DNA of 37,433 nt. Source: Acidobacteriaceae bacterium (GTDB lineage: Bacteria > Acidobacteriota > Terriglobia > Terriglobales > Acidobacteriaceae). Both the position numbers and the translations under genes were made by a program. Position 1 is the stretch's first letter. Each line of letters opens with the position of its first letter. The stretch covers positions 1-37,433 of the forward strand of contig PLZC01000066.1 of assembly GCA_003151985.1 (NCBI GenBank). The letters are read 5' to 3'. The notes under the pieces are model-generated. The model was not told where the DNA came from, searched no databases, and saw only the letters and a list, made by a program, of their open reading frames with translations. Shown piece by piece: positions 26,901-33,344 of the stretch.

Positions 26901-26996
26901 CCCAGGTTCGACCGCTCAACGACGCTGGCGGGGGGAATTTTTAGCACCGGCTCGGCAGCACGCCGCGTCTTTGCGCAGGTAATCTTTTCGTTCTGA
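23952..26996 (+). CDS. Oar-like TonB-dependent-receptor-type outer membrane protein
   Basis: This 1014-residue outer-membrane beta-barrel has a GTG start at 23952 with GAGGG 3-4 nt upstream of the spacer. The signal peptide covers about 1-28. A carboxypeptidase-regulatory-like (transthyretin-type) domain spans about 45-125 (VHGHISDPTGALIPGATITI, GAYAANNLAPGSYIV). A plug-like region near 190-245 contains EVFIDGFSGG and GYGRIEILTKPGTDK. A long barrel follows, ending in Phe (QVIFSF). No TonB box is evident. A Gly/Pro-rich low-complexity insert spans about residues 905-950, just before the last strands. Such proteins are abundant in Acidobacteriota and are presumed to import glycans or peptides; the substrate is not readable here. 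Confidence 0.88.
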   Translation: MYSKFYCIIHYLIAMAIALATVAVAHGQAAAPAIQAPAVSATLAAVHGHISDPTGALIPGATITITTETGVAVTKTKSDAAGAYAANNLAPGSYIVAAAFDGFASFASQPIPLTAGQIKRVDIAMAIEAEQQSVTVSDDAPSSMVNVEASGNANSIVLKDKDLDALSDDPDELSNELSALAGPSAGPNGGEVFIDGFSGGQLPPKSAIREIRINQNPFSAEYDRLGYGRIEILTKPGTDKLHGQFFIQGNDKAFNTGNPFTAAIPSYYSYQFNGTLNGAISKTASFFVSAERRNIENVNAWLIPDLVVQDSTGAYNDIGASGVDLLNLRIRDNASARIDWQLGAKNTFTARYGYWDEAERGDLSAGSLPTASTHESNTDHTVQMSDAIVINDHAVNESRFQFERQNENHYPDSTARTISVQGDFTAGGYTGQVYRDHATRLEYQNLTTMTHGAHAIKFGTRLRDTRDANFTTNNQNGAFSFSPATITAANGPVTYTSGQVYTQMANELRAGKSFNDIVKEGFGPTSLSFTGGPPSAVANVFDIALYAQDDWKVNSRLSVSGGLRWEAQNHIADHDDWAPRVSMAYALDGGKGKQAKTVLRAGYGFFYDRFQVSNLMTIQHTEAQPKFVLTNPTCKVSASSLQAIDLSTGPNGNCQSNDAASKGLAVPVKYQLAPNFHAPYTGQAGLGLERQLRPGMSLTLTYLHSLGAHQLVTRNANQFDDLDLSGGYVYEYYPEAIFKQNQLITSVNAKVSKNLSLTGFYTLGWANSDGGAGSNASNAYHLEYDYGRATFNSRNQVFVMANYSGPWGLRFNPFLIAQSGRPFNITLPTDPANNFFNQRPTVGTSADCTNNSTRYYQTSFGCLDIQPAAGESVVPANLGNGPAAVAVNLRISRGFGFGPETGSAANGMGGGPGGPGGPGGGGGRGGPPGGGLGPGGLGGGGRGPGGMFGPTGTGHKYSLNFSVQALNLFNNIDYGGPNGTLGSPRFDRSTTLAGGIFSTGSAARRVFAQVIFSF

Positions 26997-27018
26997 GCAG
27001 GACGGGTGAGATGAGGTT

Positions 27019-27049
27019 GGCCGGGGCATATTGCTCCGGCCTTCTTGTT
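27019..27049 (+). terminator. Rho-independent terminator after the receptor gene
   Basis: A 9-bp stem (GGCCGGGGC / GCTCCGGCC, one G-U pair) with loop ATATT is followed by TTCTTGTT. It lies 22 nt after the stop of the receptor gene and 8 nt before the convergent glycosyltransferase stop, so it may also serve the minus strand. Confidence 0.85.
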
Positions 27050-27056
27050 AGGCCAG

Positions 27057-28166
27057 TCAATTGCGACCCAGTTCCGCACGATACAACGCCTCCCAATCAT
27101 TGGCCTTTGTATCCATGTTGAAGCTTTGCACGATTCGTTCCCGAGCCCTCTTGCTTATTGCGCAAAGGTCATCCTGCGGGAGTTGCATGACCGCCAGCAG
27201 GGCTTCGGCAAGCGCGTCTGAATTATCCGGCGGTACGATCATGCCGGCATCACCTACAAGCTCGCGCACTCCGCCCACATCGGTGGCCACCACTGGCTTC
27301 TCCACCGCCATTGCCTCGGCGAGAGCGAGCGGCATTCCCTCCCATGCCGAACCCAGCACAAATCCGTCCGTCGCATCGAGTAGAGCGGCCATATCGCGAC
27401 GCAACCCGAGCCACCGGACCGCATTGCCGAGCCCCAATTGATTCGCAAGTTCGCTGCATTTGGCAAACTCCGCCCCTATCGTCTCCCCGGCAATCCAAAG
27501 TTGTGTATCTGCGCGTGTAGCCTGCACCAGAGCAAAGGCACGCAGCAGGTTGGGATAGTCCTTGGCCGGCACGATACGGCCTGAGGTGAGCCAGATAAAC
27601 TCTGCGTCGATGCCCATCAGCGATCTCAACTGTCTTCGGCGGCCCGCACTGGGGGTGAATTCCGCGACATCAATTCCGTTGGGTATGACGACGCACTTCG
27701 CTTCCGGTACGGCCTTCAAGCGGACAAAGCGATTGGCCGCAGCCTTACTGACCGCGACGGTGCGGCAGCTCAGGCCATCGGTCAGGCGGTAGCAGAGCAT
27801 TCGCCCCCAACTACCTTCGTAGACGTTGTGGACGGAGGAGAGAACAACGGCCTCGCGGACAAAGACTTTTAGTAGCCGGGCTACTAAGTTGGCATGAAAG
27901 CTGTGGCTGTGCAAAACGTCTGGACGGAATTTGTTGAGAAAGACTCGGCCCCTAGCCAAGGCGGTGAGAAAGCTGAGGGGCGTTCGGCGCATTTCCAATC
28001 GAAAAACGTTGAGTGTGGTTGGCCATTCCTCGGTCAAGCGGGGCCGCAATACCAGCACAGCCGCTGTGTGGCCGCGAGCCGCCATGCGCTCTGCCAATGC
28101 CAGCGCTTGCCGTTCCGCACCGCCCACGCCAAGCGATGTGAGGACGTAAACGATTCGCATTTCCAC
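27057..28166 (-). CDS. Glycosyltransferase family 4 protein
   Basis: This GT-B fold glycosyltransferase has 369 residues. The N-terminal domain has the Gly-rich loop SLGVGGAERQALALAE (residues 11-26) typical of GT4. DVLHSHSFHANLVARLL and IPNGIDVAEFTP follow at the domain hinge. The C-terminal sugar-nucleotide domain has GRIVPAKDYPNLLRAF and the E-x7-E motif in EGMPLALAEAMA, then VGGVRELVGDAG. It likely acts at the cytoplasmic membrane face on lipid or polysaccharide acceptors; donor and acceptor are unknown. The start is GTG 28166 or ATG 28160, two codons later. It stands alone, 46 bp downstream of the doxX gene on the same strand. Confidence 0.9.
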   Translation of the reverse strand: MEMRIVYVLTSLGVGGAERQALALAERMAARGHTAAVLVLRPRLTEEWPTTLNVFRLEMRRTPLSFLTALARGRVFLNKFRPDVLHSHSFHANLVARLLKVFVREAVVLSSVHNVYEGSWGRMLCYRLTDGLSCRTVAVSKAAANRFVRLKAVPEAKCVVIPNGIDVAEFTPSAGRRRQLRSLMGIDAEFIWLTSGRIVPAKDYPNLLRAFALVQATRADTQLWIAGETIGAEFAKCSELANQLGLGNAVRWLGLRRDMAALLDATDGFVLGSAWEGMPLALAEAMAVEKPVVATDVGGVRELVGDAGMIVPPDNSDALAEALLAVMQLPQDDLCAISKRARERIVQSFNMDTKANDWEALYRAELGRN

Positions 28167-28212
28167 CCACTCTCTTAGCGGAGACCAAGTGGAACGATGA
28201 TATCGTGCCTGG

Positions 28213-28692
28213 TCACTCCTCGATGGCAGGGGCCTGTCGCCGGTTGATCAGACTATCCAGCGCGAAGCGGCCGGGGCCAAAAACCAGGATCAAAAGGGCG
28301 GCGAACCAGTAGGTATAAGGGCCTGCTCCATAAAAGTCTTCGGGCTTGGAGAAGATGTGCGCAAAGTTCATCCGGTCATCGGGAACGCTCAGATAGGCCA
28401 TGGTCATATTGACAAAGAGCACCAGCGAGACTAGCCGAGAAGCGATGCCCAGTGCAAATAAAATGCCGCCGGCGAATTCAACCAAGGCCACGGCGAACGC
28501 AGTCATGCCAGGCGCGGGAAGCCCCAGGGTTGTGAAGAATTGAGTTACGCGGTCCAGATGTGTGAGCTTGCCCCAACCGTCCTGTGCAAACTGCCAGCCC
28601 CAATAGACGCGGATGGCCAACAGCAGCGGGCTTTGAAGACTATCGAGTAACGAGCATGCGCGCGCATATGCACCGCGGATCAAGTCGATCAT
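28213..28692 (-). CDS. DoxX-family membrane protein (bufferin operon, BufD-like)
   Basis: This is a 159-residue inner-membrane protein with four hydrophobic helices. It shows the DoxX pattern: LLLAIRVYWGWQFAQDGWGKL in helix 1, FAVALVEFAGGILFALGIASRL in the middle, and a last helix YWFAALLILVFGPGRFALDSL. The start at ATG 28692 has AGGAAGG about 10 nt upstream. Upstream extension of the frame would overlap bufC and is rejected. DoxX proteins are regular members of bufferin-type operons and may supply redox chemistry for the maturase or its product. Here the gene is 163 bp after bufC, with a hairpin in between. Confidence 0.88.
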   Translation of the reverse strand: MIDLIRGAYARACSLLDSLQSPLLLAIRVYWGWQFAQDGWGKLTHLDRVTQFFTTLGLPAPGMTAFAVALVEFAGGILFALGIASRLVSLVLFVNMTMAYLSVPDDRMNFAHIFSKPEDFYGAGPYTYWFAALLILVFGPGRFALDSLINRRQAPAIEE

Positions 28693-28747
28693 CCCTGGAA
28701 TTCCTTCCTGTGTCGGCATCCTTAGAACGGGGCAAACTGAGTATCGA

Positions 28748-28798
28748 GGTATCCCACCCTCGCCGCAAGAACAAATACGCGGCAAGGATGGGGCACCC
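28748..28798 (-). repeat. Hairpin-forming intergenic repeat between bufC and doxX
   Basis: Arms 28753-28766 and 28779-28792 pair over 14 bp with a 12-nt loop. The two mismatches on the plus strand become G-U pairs on the minus-strand (sense) transcript, so the RNA stem is unbroken. The flanks GGGTGCCCC...GGGATACC look like an interspersed acidobacterial repeat from memory; only one copy is in this window. It could attenuate, or protect the upstream message. Confidence 0.65.
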
Positions 28799-28855
28799 AG
28801 CACAGTGGATACAACGACCCCTGAATTCCTTACCTTTCTGTGGTGCGTCCGCGTC

Positions 28856-29758
28856 CTAAGGTTGCACGAGTGTTTCAAGGTCGGGCGCGCAGATCCAACC
28901 CAGTTCAGCCCAGTTGGCGAACCACTCGCGCACCTGATGCGGGCGCTCGGCTTTCCGCGTGCGCGAGTCCAGAAATCCGGCTTCGATGGCCTCGGCCAGC
29001 GGCAGGCCCTGGCGAATGGCCGCGAGCATTTGAAATTCCTCGCGCGTAAGGCGCCGGTAATAGACGGAAAGGTCCACGCGATGGGCCGCGAGCCAGATGG
29101 GTTTTGGACGGAGCGGGGGCAACGTGACCGGTTTCTCCAAAGAGTCTTGATGCTTGACGCCCGCTTCGCTCTTGTCGTGTTTCTCGACATCGTGCAAGGC
29201 CAGTACCAGGTCGTCGACGGCGTAACTGAGGGGTATCAGTTGCAGGTGCGGTTGCAACCCGAGCCGTGAACCCGCATCGAGGGTCGCAATCTGGTCGAGG
29301 GCCAACGGCGTCCGCTCCCCGCTATCGAAGACCTCCACAAAGGCCCACTCTATGCGGGCTACATCGATGGCCAGGCGTTGGCGGCGTCCGGCAAAACGCG
29401 GATGCCCGGCCAACCACTCGGGGAGCCTCGATCCCAGGTTGCGCAGCGTAAAAGAGCGGCTGGGATGAGCGGTGAGATACGCAATGGACAGTTCTTCGAA
29501 TTTGCTATTACCCACCACGGCGCGGAGGACCGGGAAATCCTCCGCCAGCGCGCCCATTACACGGAACCAATATTGGCGATTGTAGATCTCCAGCCGCTCG
29601 AAGGCGCTGAGCCGGCTGTTGGGTGCAATAAAGGACTCGGCCACTTTGGCCATCTGGCGTCCATCCGGAGCCTGGGCGCGCATCTGCTCATTCGGCGTGA
29701 GGGGCAGCATAACGGCGGCGGCCATTTCGCGCTGCAACTGGCCGAGATCGAGACTCAT
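28856..29758 (-). CDS. bufC: HvfC/BufC-family maturation partner (DUF2063)
   Basis: This 300-residue soluble protein has a DUF2063 N-terminal domain: LGQLQREMAAAVMLPL, then RLSAFERLEIYNRQYWFRV around residue 50, and LAEDFPVLRAVVGNSKFEEL. The latter pattern (YNRQYWFRVMGALAEDFP) is characteristic. The C-terminal part carries YYRRLTREEFQMLAAIRQG, resembling a winged-helix-like tail seen in these partners. In MNIO systems the partner binds the precursor peptide and presents it to the oxidase. ATG 29758 overlaps the bufB stop by 4 nt, so the two subunits are translationally coupled. Confidence 0.9.
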   Translation of the reverse strand: MSLDLGQLQREMAAAVMLPLTPNEQMRAQAPDGRQMAKVAESFIAPNSRLSAFERLEIYNRQYWFRVMGALAEDFPVLRAVVGNSKFEELSIAYLTAHPSRSFTLRNLGSRLPEWLAGHPRFAGRRQRLAIDVARIEWAFVEVFDSGERTPLALDQIATLDAGSRLGLQPHLQLIPLSYAVDDLVLALHDVEKHDKSEAGVKHQDSLEKPVTLPPLRPKPIWLAAHRVDLSVYYRRLTREEFQMLAAIRQGLPLAEAIEAGFLDSRTRKAERPHQVREWFANWAELGWICAPDLETLVQP

Positions 29759-30615
29759 CGTGTTGCCTCCGCCAAAACGTCCGAGTTGCGGTGAAGATAG
29801 CGCTCCGCCTTCCTGGCCTCGGAGTGAACTTCGTCGAAGCTGGGGATGTGGTCATCCCACTCGAGCAGTGTGGGCGTGGGCCCGCATCGTTCGATCGCAC
29901 GTGCGTAGAGCTCCCATACCGGGTCGATCACTGGATGGTCATGGGTGTCCAGGATATATTTTTCATAACGCGAATGACCGGCGATGTGAATCTGCGCCAC
30001 GCGCTCGGCAGGCACGGCGTTCACATAATCCATGGGCTCGAATTCATGATTCACCGAAGAGACGTAGATGTTGTTGACGTCGAGCAGGATGCCGCAGTCG
30101 GCGCGCTGGACAACCTCGGCAAGGAACTCCCATTCGGTCATTTGGGAGCCGGTAAAGGCCGCGTAGCTGCTCACGTTTTCGACGGCGACAGGAATTTCCA
30201 GGTAATCCTGGACCATGCGTACGCGTTCGGCGGTGCGCTCGACGGCCTCCCATGTATACGGAAGCGGGAGCAGGTCGTGCGTATATGTGCCGTCGACGCT
30301 ACCCCAGCAGAGATGATCGCTTAGCCAGGGGGTGTTGGTTCTGCGAACCAGCTGTTTGAGCCGCCGCAGATGCTCGGGGTCGGGCGCTGTCACGGAACCA
30401 AAATACATCGAGACACCGTGCTGCACGACGCGGTACTGATCGAGGATCCGATCGAGCATGGCCAAGGGACGGCCGGCGTCAATCATGAAGTTTTCCGAAA
30501 TGATCTCGAACCAGTCCACCACCGGTTTCCGCGAGAAGATGTGCGCGTAATGCGGAATGCGCAAACCGATTCCGACGCCGTGATTCTGGAAAGCATTGAA
30601 GCGATTGCCGGGCAT
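29755..30615 (-). CDS. bufB: MNIO-family (DUF692) bufferin maturase BufB
   Basis: This is a multinuclear non-heme iron-dependent oxidase with a TIM-barrel. In related systems it converts precursor Cys residues to thio-oxazole or oxazolone-type groups that bind copper. Likely metal ligands and conserved residues are visible: GVGIGLR near 13-19, Glu37 (WFEIISENF), His66 (QHGVSMYFG), Asp100-His101 (SDHLCWG), Glu146-Asn147, Asp179 (LLDVNN), His210/His214 (IHIAGHS), Asp226-His227 and Glu252 (LEWDDHIPSF). I chose ATG 30615 (286 aa). The frame stays open over bufA, giving an Arg/Ala-rich run that is only a shadow of the CKG repeats. It is coupled to bufC by a 4-nt overlap. Confidence 0.93.
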   Translation of the reverse strand: MPGNRFNAFQNHGVGIGLRIPHYAHIFSRKPVVDWFEIISENFMIDAGRPLAMLDRILDQYRVVQHGVSMYFGSVTAPDPEHLRRLKQLVRRTNTPWLSDHLCWGSVDGTYTHDLLPLPYTWEAVERTAERVRMVQDYLEIPVAVENVSSYAAFTGSQMTEWEFLAEVVQRADCGILLDVNNIYVSSVNHEFEPMDYVNAVPAERVAQIHIAGHSRYEKYILDTHDHPVIDPVWELYARAIERCGPTPTLLEWDDHIPSFDEVHSEARKAERYLHRNSDVLAEATR

Positions 30616-30689
30616 AGGGTGTCCGTTTTTGAAGTTTATGGATACTTCAGGCTTTGAAAGGTCGGGGCTTTGGCCGGTAAATGAAAGGG

Positions 30690-30760
30690 AAAGGGATCGG
30701 CGAATGGGGAAGTTGCCTGCATGCGGGCCGGGTGGGCTGCGCCCAATGGCCGATCCCTTT
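30690..30760 (-). promoter_or_regulatory. Long hairpin between bufA and bufB
   Basis: Perfect 12-bp arms AAAGGGATCGGC (30690-30701) and GCCGATCCCTTT (30749-30760) enclose 47 nt, and the stem continues inward with partial pairing (AATGGGG against CCCAATGG). On the minus strand it begins 6 nt after the bufA stop and is followed by a moderately T-rich stretch (CCCTTTCATTT). It could be a leaky terminator or a 3' stabiliser that makes precursor peptide outnumber its maturase. 30616-30766 has no gene. Confidence 0.6.
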
Positions 30761-30766
30761 TGCCGG

Positions 30767-31069
30767 TTATGCCATTGAAGGGGGCTTGGAGCCGTCGGTG
30801 GCGCATCCGCCCTTGCCCTTGCAACTGTTCTGGCCCTTGCAGCCGTTGTCGCTGGCCTTGCAGCCGCCCTGGCCCTTGCAGTCGTTCTTGCCTTTACAGG
30901 AGTGCTTTGAGGTGTCTTTATCCTGGGCGGTGTAGCGCAGGCCGACTTTGGCAGCCTTGGCCGAGGACACCTTCGCGCCATGGTTGGCGATCTGGGCTGC
31001 TACGGAGGTACCGCCGATCAGACCGGAGAGAGCTGCCGTCAGCAGCAATGCATTCAATTGGTTCTTCAT
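30767..31069 (-). CDS. bufA2: Bufferin-type RiPP precursor (BufA2-like), Cys-rich
   Basis: This 100-residue precursor has an N-terminal signal MKNQLNALLLTAALSGLIGG with cleavage near VAAQ, so it is exported. The mature part has six Cys (58, 64, 70, 77, 83, 89) in two units, CKGKNDCKGQGGC and CKGQNSCKGKGGC, joined by KASDNG. The CKGxNxCKGxGxC pattern is typical of BufA2-type bufferins, periplasmic copper-sequestering peptides whose Cys are modified by the MNIO enzyme encoded next. GAGGTC precedes ATG 31069 by about 8 nt. The duplicated motif is the notable feature. Assignment is strong from motif plus operon; the modification itself is inferred. Confidence 0.9.
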   Translation of the reverse strand: MKNQLNALLLTAALSGLIGGTSVAAQIANHGAKVSSAKAAKVGLRYTAQDKDTSKHSCKGKNDCKGQGGCKASDNGCKGQNSCKGKGGCATDGSKPPSMA

Positions 31070-31197
31070 GGAAATTTGACCTCACTTGGGGGTTGGGCGG
31101 AGGGGAATCCGCTGGTTGGGTGCTTGCGAGGTGGCAAAGGCTGCCAATCTCGCCCAAGGGTTTGCCCGCACAGGTAGGACTACGGGCCTGCCGGAAA

Positions 31198-31219
31198 GGT
31201 TACAGGGAAAGTGGTTACA
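31198..31219 (-). promoter_or_regulatory. Two TGTAACC direct repeats upstream of the bufferin operon
   Basis: On the minus strand TGTAACC occurs twice at a 15-bp period (31213-31219 and 31198-31204), about 130-150 nt before the bufA start. The rest of 31070-31342 has no gene. GTAACC resembles the -35 element I recall for SigF-type ECF promoters that control bufferin operons in Caulobacter. CGTAGT follows the second copy at about 13-14 nt. This is a weak candidate. Confidence 0.3.
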
Positions 31220-31342
31220 TTGGAAATGAATTTCTTGTTTCCGTTCTCCGGCTTCTTTATATACGGACCAACTCATCCCGCGGATTTGGCTATTCGTCAC
31301 AAATACGCCAAATAAGGAAGCTATCCGGTCCATTTGAAGAAT

Positions 31343-31365
31343 GATATACAATAAGATCGTATATC
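31343..31365 (+). promoter_or_regulatory. Candidate VapB operator palindrome
   Basis: Perfect inverted arms GATATAC (31343-31349) and GTATATC (31359-31365), 9 nt apart, end 1 nt before the GGAGG ribosome site of vapB. This is the expected place for an autoregulatory AbrB-type antitoxin operator. Confidence 0.65.
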
Positions 31366-31377
31366 CGGAGGTGAGCT

Positions 31378-31608
31378 ATGAAGTTCGCAAAATGGGGAAA
31401 CAGCATAGCTATCCGCATCCCTGCCGAAGTGGTCGCAAAGCTCGGAATCTCTCCCGACGAGGAGGCTCAAATCAGAGTCACCGGAGAATACTCGTTCGAG
31501 ATCAGCCGCGACCGCAGCCGTCAAGAAGCAATTGAGAAGATGCACAAATTGAGATTTGTAGTTCCCGACGATTACGTCTTCAACCGCGACGAAATCTATG
31601 ACCGTTAG
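31378..31608 (+). CDS. vapB: AbrB/SpoVT-type antitoxin VapB
   Basis: This 76-residue antitoxin has an N-terminal swapped-hairpin AbrB DNA-binding domain: MKFAKWGNSIAIRIPAEVVAKLGI and EEAQIRVTGEYSFEI. An acidic C-terminal tail that would embrace the toxin follows (DDYVFNRDEIYDR). GGAGG lies 7 nt upstream of ATG. It overlaps vapC by 11 nt. The usual role is to neutralise VapC and repress the operon, probably through the palindrome just upstream. It is divergent from the bufferin operon, sharing the 308-bp gap. Confidence 0.9.
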   Translation: MKFAKWGNSIAIRIPAEVVAKLGISPDEEAQIRVTGEYSFEISRDRSRQEAIEKMHKLRFVVPDDYVFNRDEIYDR

Positions 31609-32026
31609 GGCGTTCTTCGACACAAACGTCCTCGTATACGCGCTCTCGGCTCGCGCGAACGTCAACTCCGATCCTCGCACTGAGATCGCTGAAAGGACAC
31701 TGGGCCTTGGAGGCGTGGTCGGCGTTCAAGTATTGAATGAATTCGCCGATCTAGCTATCCGCAAATTCAAATTAGGGTGGGATGCCATCGAGCAGTACTT
31801 GGAGGTGATTGGCGCGCTTTGCGGCCGCCCAATCCCGTTGACGGCTGAGACGCATTTGGCAGCAATCGATATTTCCAAACGCTACGGCTACCGCATCTAC
31901 GATTCGCTGATTCTCGCCGCTGCTTTACAGGCGGGATGCACGACGGTCTTCACCGAAGACATGCGGCACGGCCAAATGATCGAGGGTCTGCGCATCGAAA
32001 ACCCGTTCCGGCAAGCGAGAATCTGA
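31598..32026 (+). CDS. vapC: PIN-domain toxin VapC
   Basis: This 142-residue PIN-domain ribonuclease has all four acidic metal-binding positions: Asp8 (FFDTNVLVYAL), Glu48 (QVLNEFADLA), Asp102 (YDSLILAAAL) and Asp121 (FTEDMRHG). It should therefore be catalytically intact. VapC toxins cut specific tRNAs or rRNA when released from VapB. The start ATG 31598 lies inside vapB, giving coupled translation. It converges on ispG, with 9 nt between the stops. Confidence 0.92.
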   Translation: MTVRAFFDTNVLVYALSARANVNSDPRTEIAERTLGLGGVVGVQVLNEFADLAIRKFKLGWDAIEQYLEVIGALCGRPIPLTAETHLAAIDISKRYGYRIYDSLILAAALQAGCTTVFTEDMRHGQMIEGLRIENPFRQARI

Positions 32027-32035
32027 TCTCTGTCC

Positions 32036-33286
32036 CTACCGCGCTCCCACCAGTTCCCCGCTCTTGGCGCCCTGACCGTAGTGGCTTTCGACATAGTTAT
32101 CCAGAATTTGCTTGAACTCAGCCACAATGGTGTCGCCGCGCAGGGTGGTGTAGAGTTTGCCGTCCACGTAGACCGGAGCCTTGGGCTCCTCGAAGGTGCC
32201 GGGGAGGCTGATGCCCAGGTTGGCGTGTTTCGATTCGCCCGGGCCGTTGACGACGCATCCCATTACCGCGAGCTTCAGTTCTTCGACGCCGGCGTACTTT
32301 TTCCTCCATTCCGGCATGGAGGTCCGAAGATAGCTCTGGATTTGCTCGGCCAATTCCTGGAAATAGGTGCTGGTTGTGCGGCCGCAGCCGGGGCAACTGG
32401 TAACCTGCGGCATAAAACTGCGAATCGAAAGGGATTGCAGAATCTGCTGCGCGGCTAAAACTTCCTCGGTCCGGTCGCCGCCCGGTTTGGGTGTGAGGCT
32501 TACGCGGATGGTGTCGCCGATGCCTGCGAGGAGCAACGGCGCTAGGCCGGCGGTTGAGGCAATCAGACCCTTCGAGCCCATGCCGGCCTCGGTCAGACCA
32601 AGGTGGAGCGGGTAGTCGCAGCGGGCGGCGAGGTTGGTGTAGACGTCAATGAGGTCGCGGACGCCGCTGACCTTGGCCGAGAGGATGATCTGATCGTGGC
32701 CGAGGCCGTAGCGCTCGGCGGCTTCGGCGGAGTCCAGGGCGCTGACCACCATGGCTTCCATCATCACTTCGCGAGCGGGGAGGGGGTCGGGCAGGCGGCT
32801 GTTCTGGTCCATCATGCGGGTGAGCAGCGATTGGTCCAGCGAGCCCCAGTTGACGCCTATGCGCACCGGCTTCTGATTCTCGATGGCGCACTCGATCATG
32901 ACCTGAAAATTGTCGTTGTCTTTCTTGCCGATCGACGCGTTGCCGGGGTTGATGCGATATTTGGCCAGCGCGCTGGCCGCCGCAGGGAACTTTTTGAGCA
33001 GCAAATGCCCGTTGTAGTGGAAGTCGCCGACGATGGGGACGCGGAGGCCGCGCTTGTCCAGGCCTTCGACGATGTACGGGACGGCCGCGGCGGCATCGTC
33101 GTTGTTCACGGTAACGCGAACGATTTCCGACCCGGCCAGGGCCAGGGCTGCAACTTGCTCGATGGTGCCGGGAATGTCTGCGGTGTCGGTGTTGGTCATC
33201 GACTGCACGACGACCGGGACCTGCCAACCGACGCGCACCTGCCCAATTTTGACCGTGCCCGTTTTTCTGCGTTGAATCTCCGCCAT
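32036..33286 (-). CDS. ispG: 4-hydroxy-3-methylbut-2-en-1-yl diphosphate synthase IspG
   Basis: IspG (GcpE) converts MEcPP to HMBPP, the step before IspH. The 416-residue protein has the TIM-barrel part ([54 protein letters not shown]). The C-terminal iron-sulfur domain has TSCPGCGRT and the third Cys in [11 protein letters not shown]. No plant-type insert is evident. ATG 33286 is followed upstream by a 58-nt divergent gap shared with aroA. With ispH 18 kb away, this window holds both terminal MEP enzymes that feed the hopanoid genes. Confidence 0.96.
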   Translation of the reverse strand: MAEIQRRKTGTVKIGQVRVGWQVPVVVQSMTNTDTADIPGTIEQVAALALAGSEIVRVTVNNDDAAAAVPYIVEGLDKRGLRVPIVGDFHYNGHLLLKKFPAAASALAKYRINPGNASIGKKDNDNFQVMIECAIENQKPVRIGVNWGSLDQSLLTRMMDQNSRLPDPLPAREVMMEAMVVSALDSAEAAERYGLGHDQIILSAKVSGVRDLIDVYTNLAARCDYPLHLGLTEAGMGSKGLIASTAGLAPLLLAGIGDTIRVSLTPKPGGDRTEEVLAAQQILQSLSIRSFMPQVTSCPGCGRTTSTYFQELAEQIQSYLRTSMPEWRKKYAGVEELKLAVMGCVVNGPGESKHANLGISLPGTFEEPKAPVYVDGKLYTTLRGDTIVAEFKQILDNYVESHYGQGAKSGELVGAR

Positions 33287-33344
33287 GCCTTCCAGTGTAC
33301 CCTCAGGCTAAACTCAAAGGAAAGCCAAGTCTTCCGGAGCCAAC

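Noticed and set aside
28693-29190. N-terminal extension of the DoxX frame into bufC
   Set aside because: It is soluble and basic, overlaps a real gene, and the normal DoxX start is ATG 28692.
30616-30981. N-terminal extension of BufB running across bufA
   Set aside because: The Arg/Ala-rich sequence is the out-of-frame reading of the CKG repeats; the MNIO domain begins at 30615.
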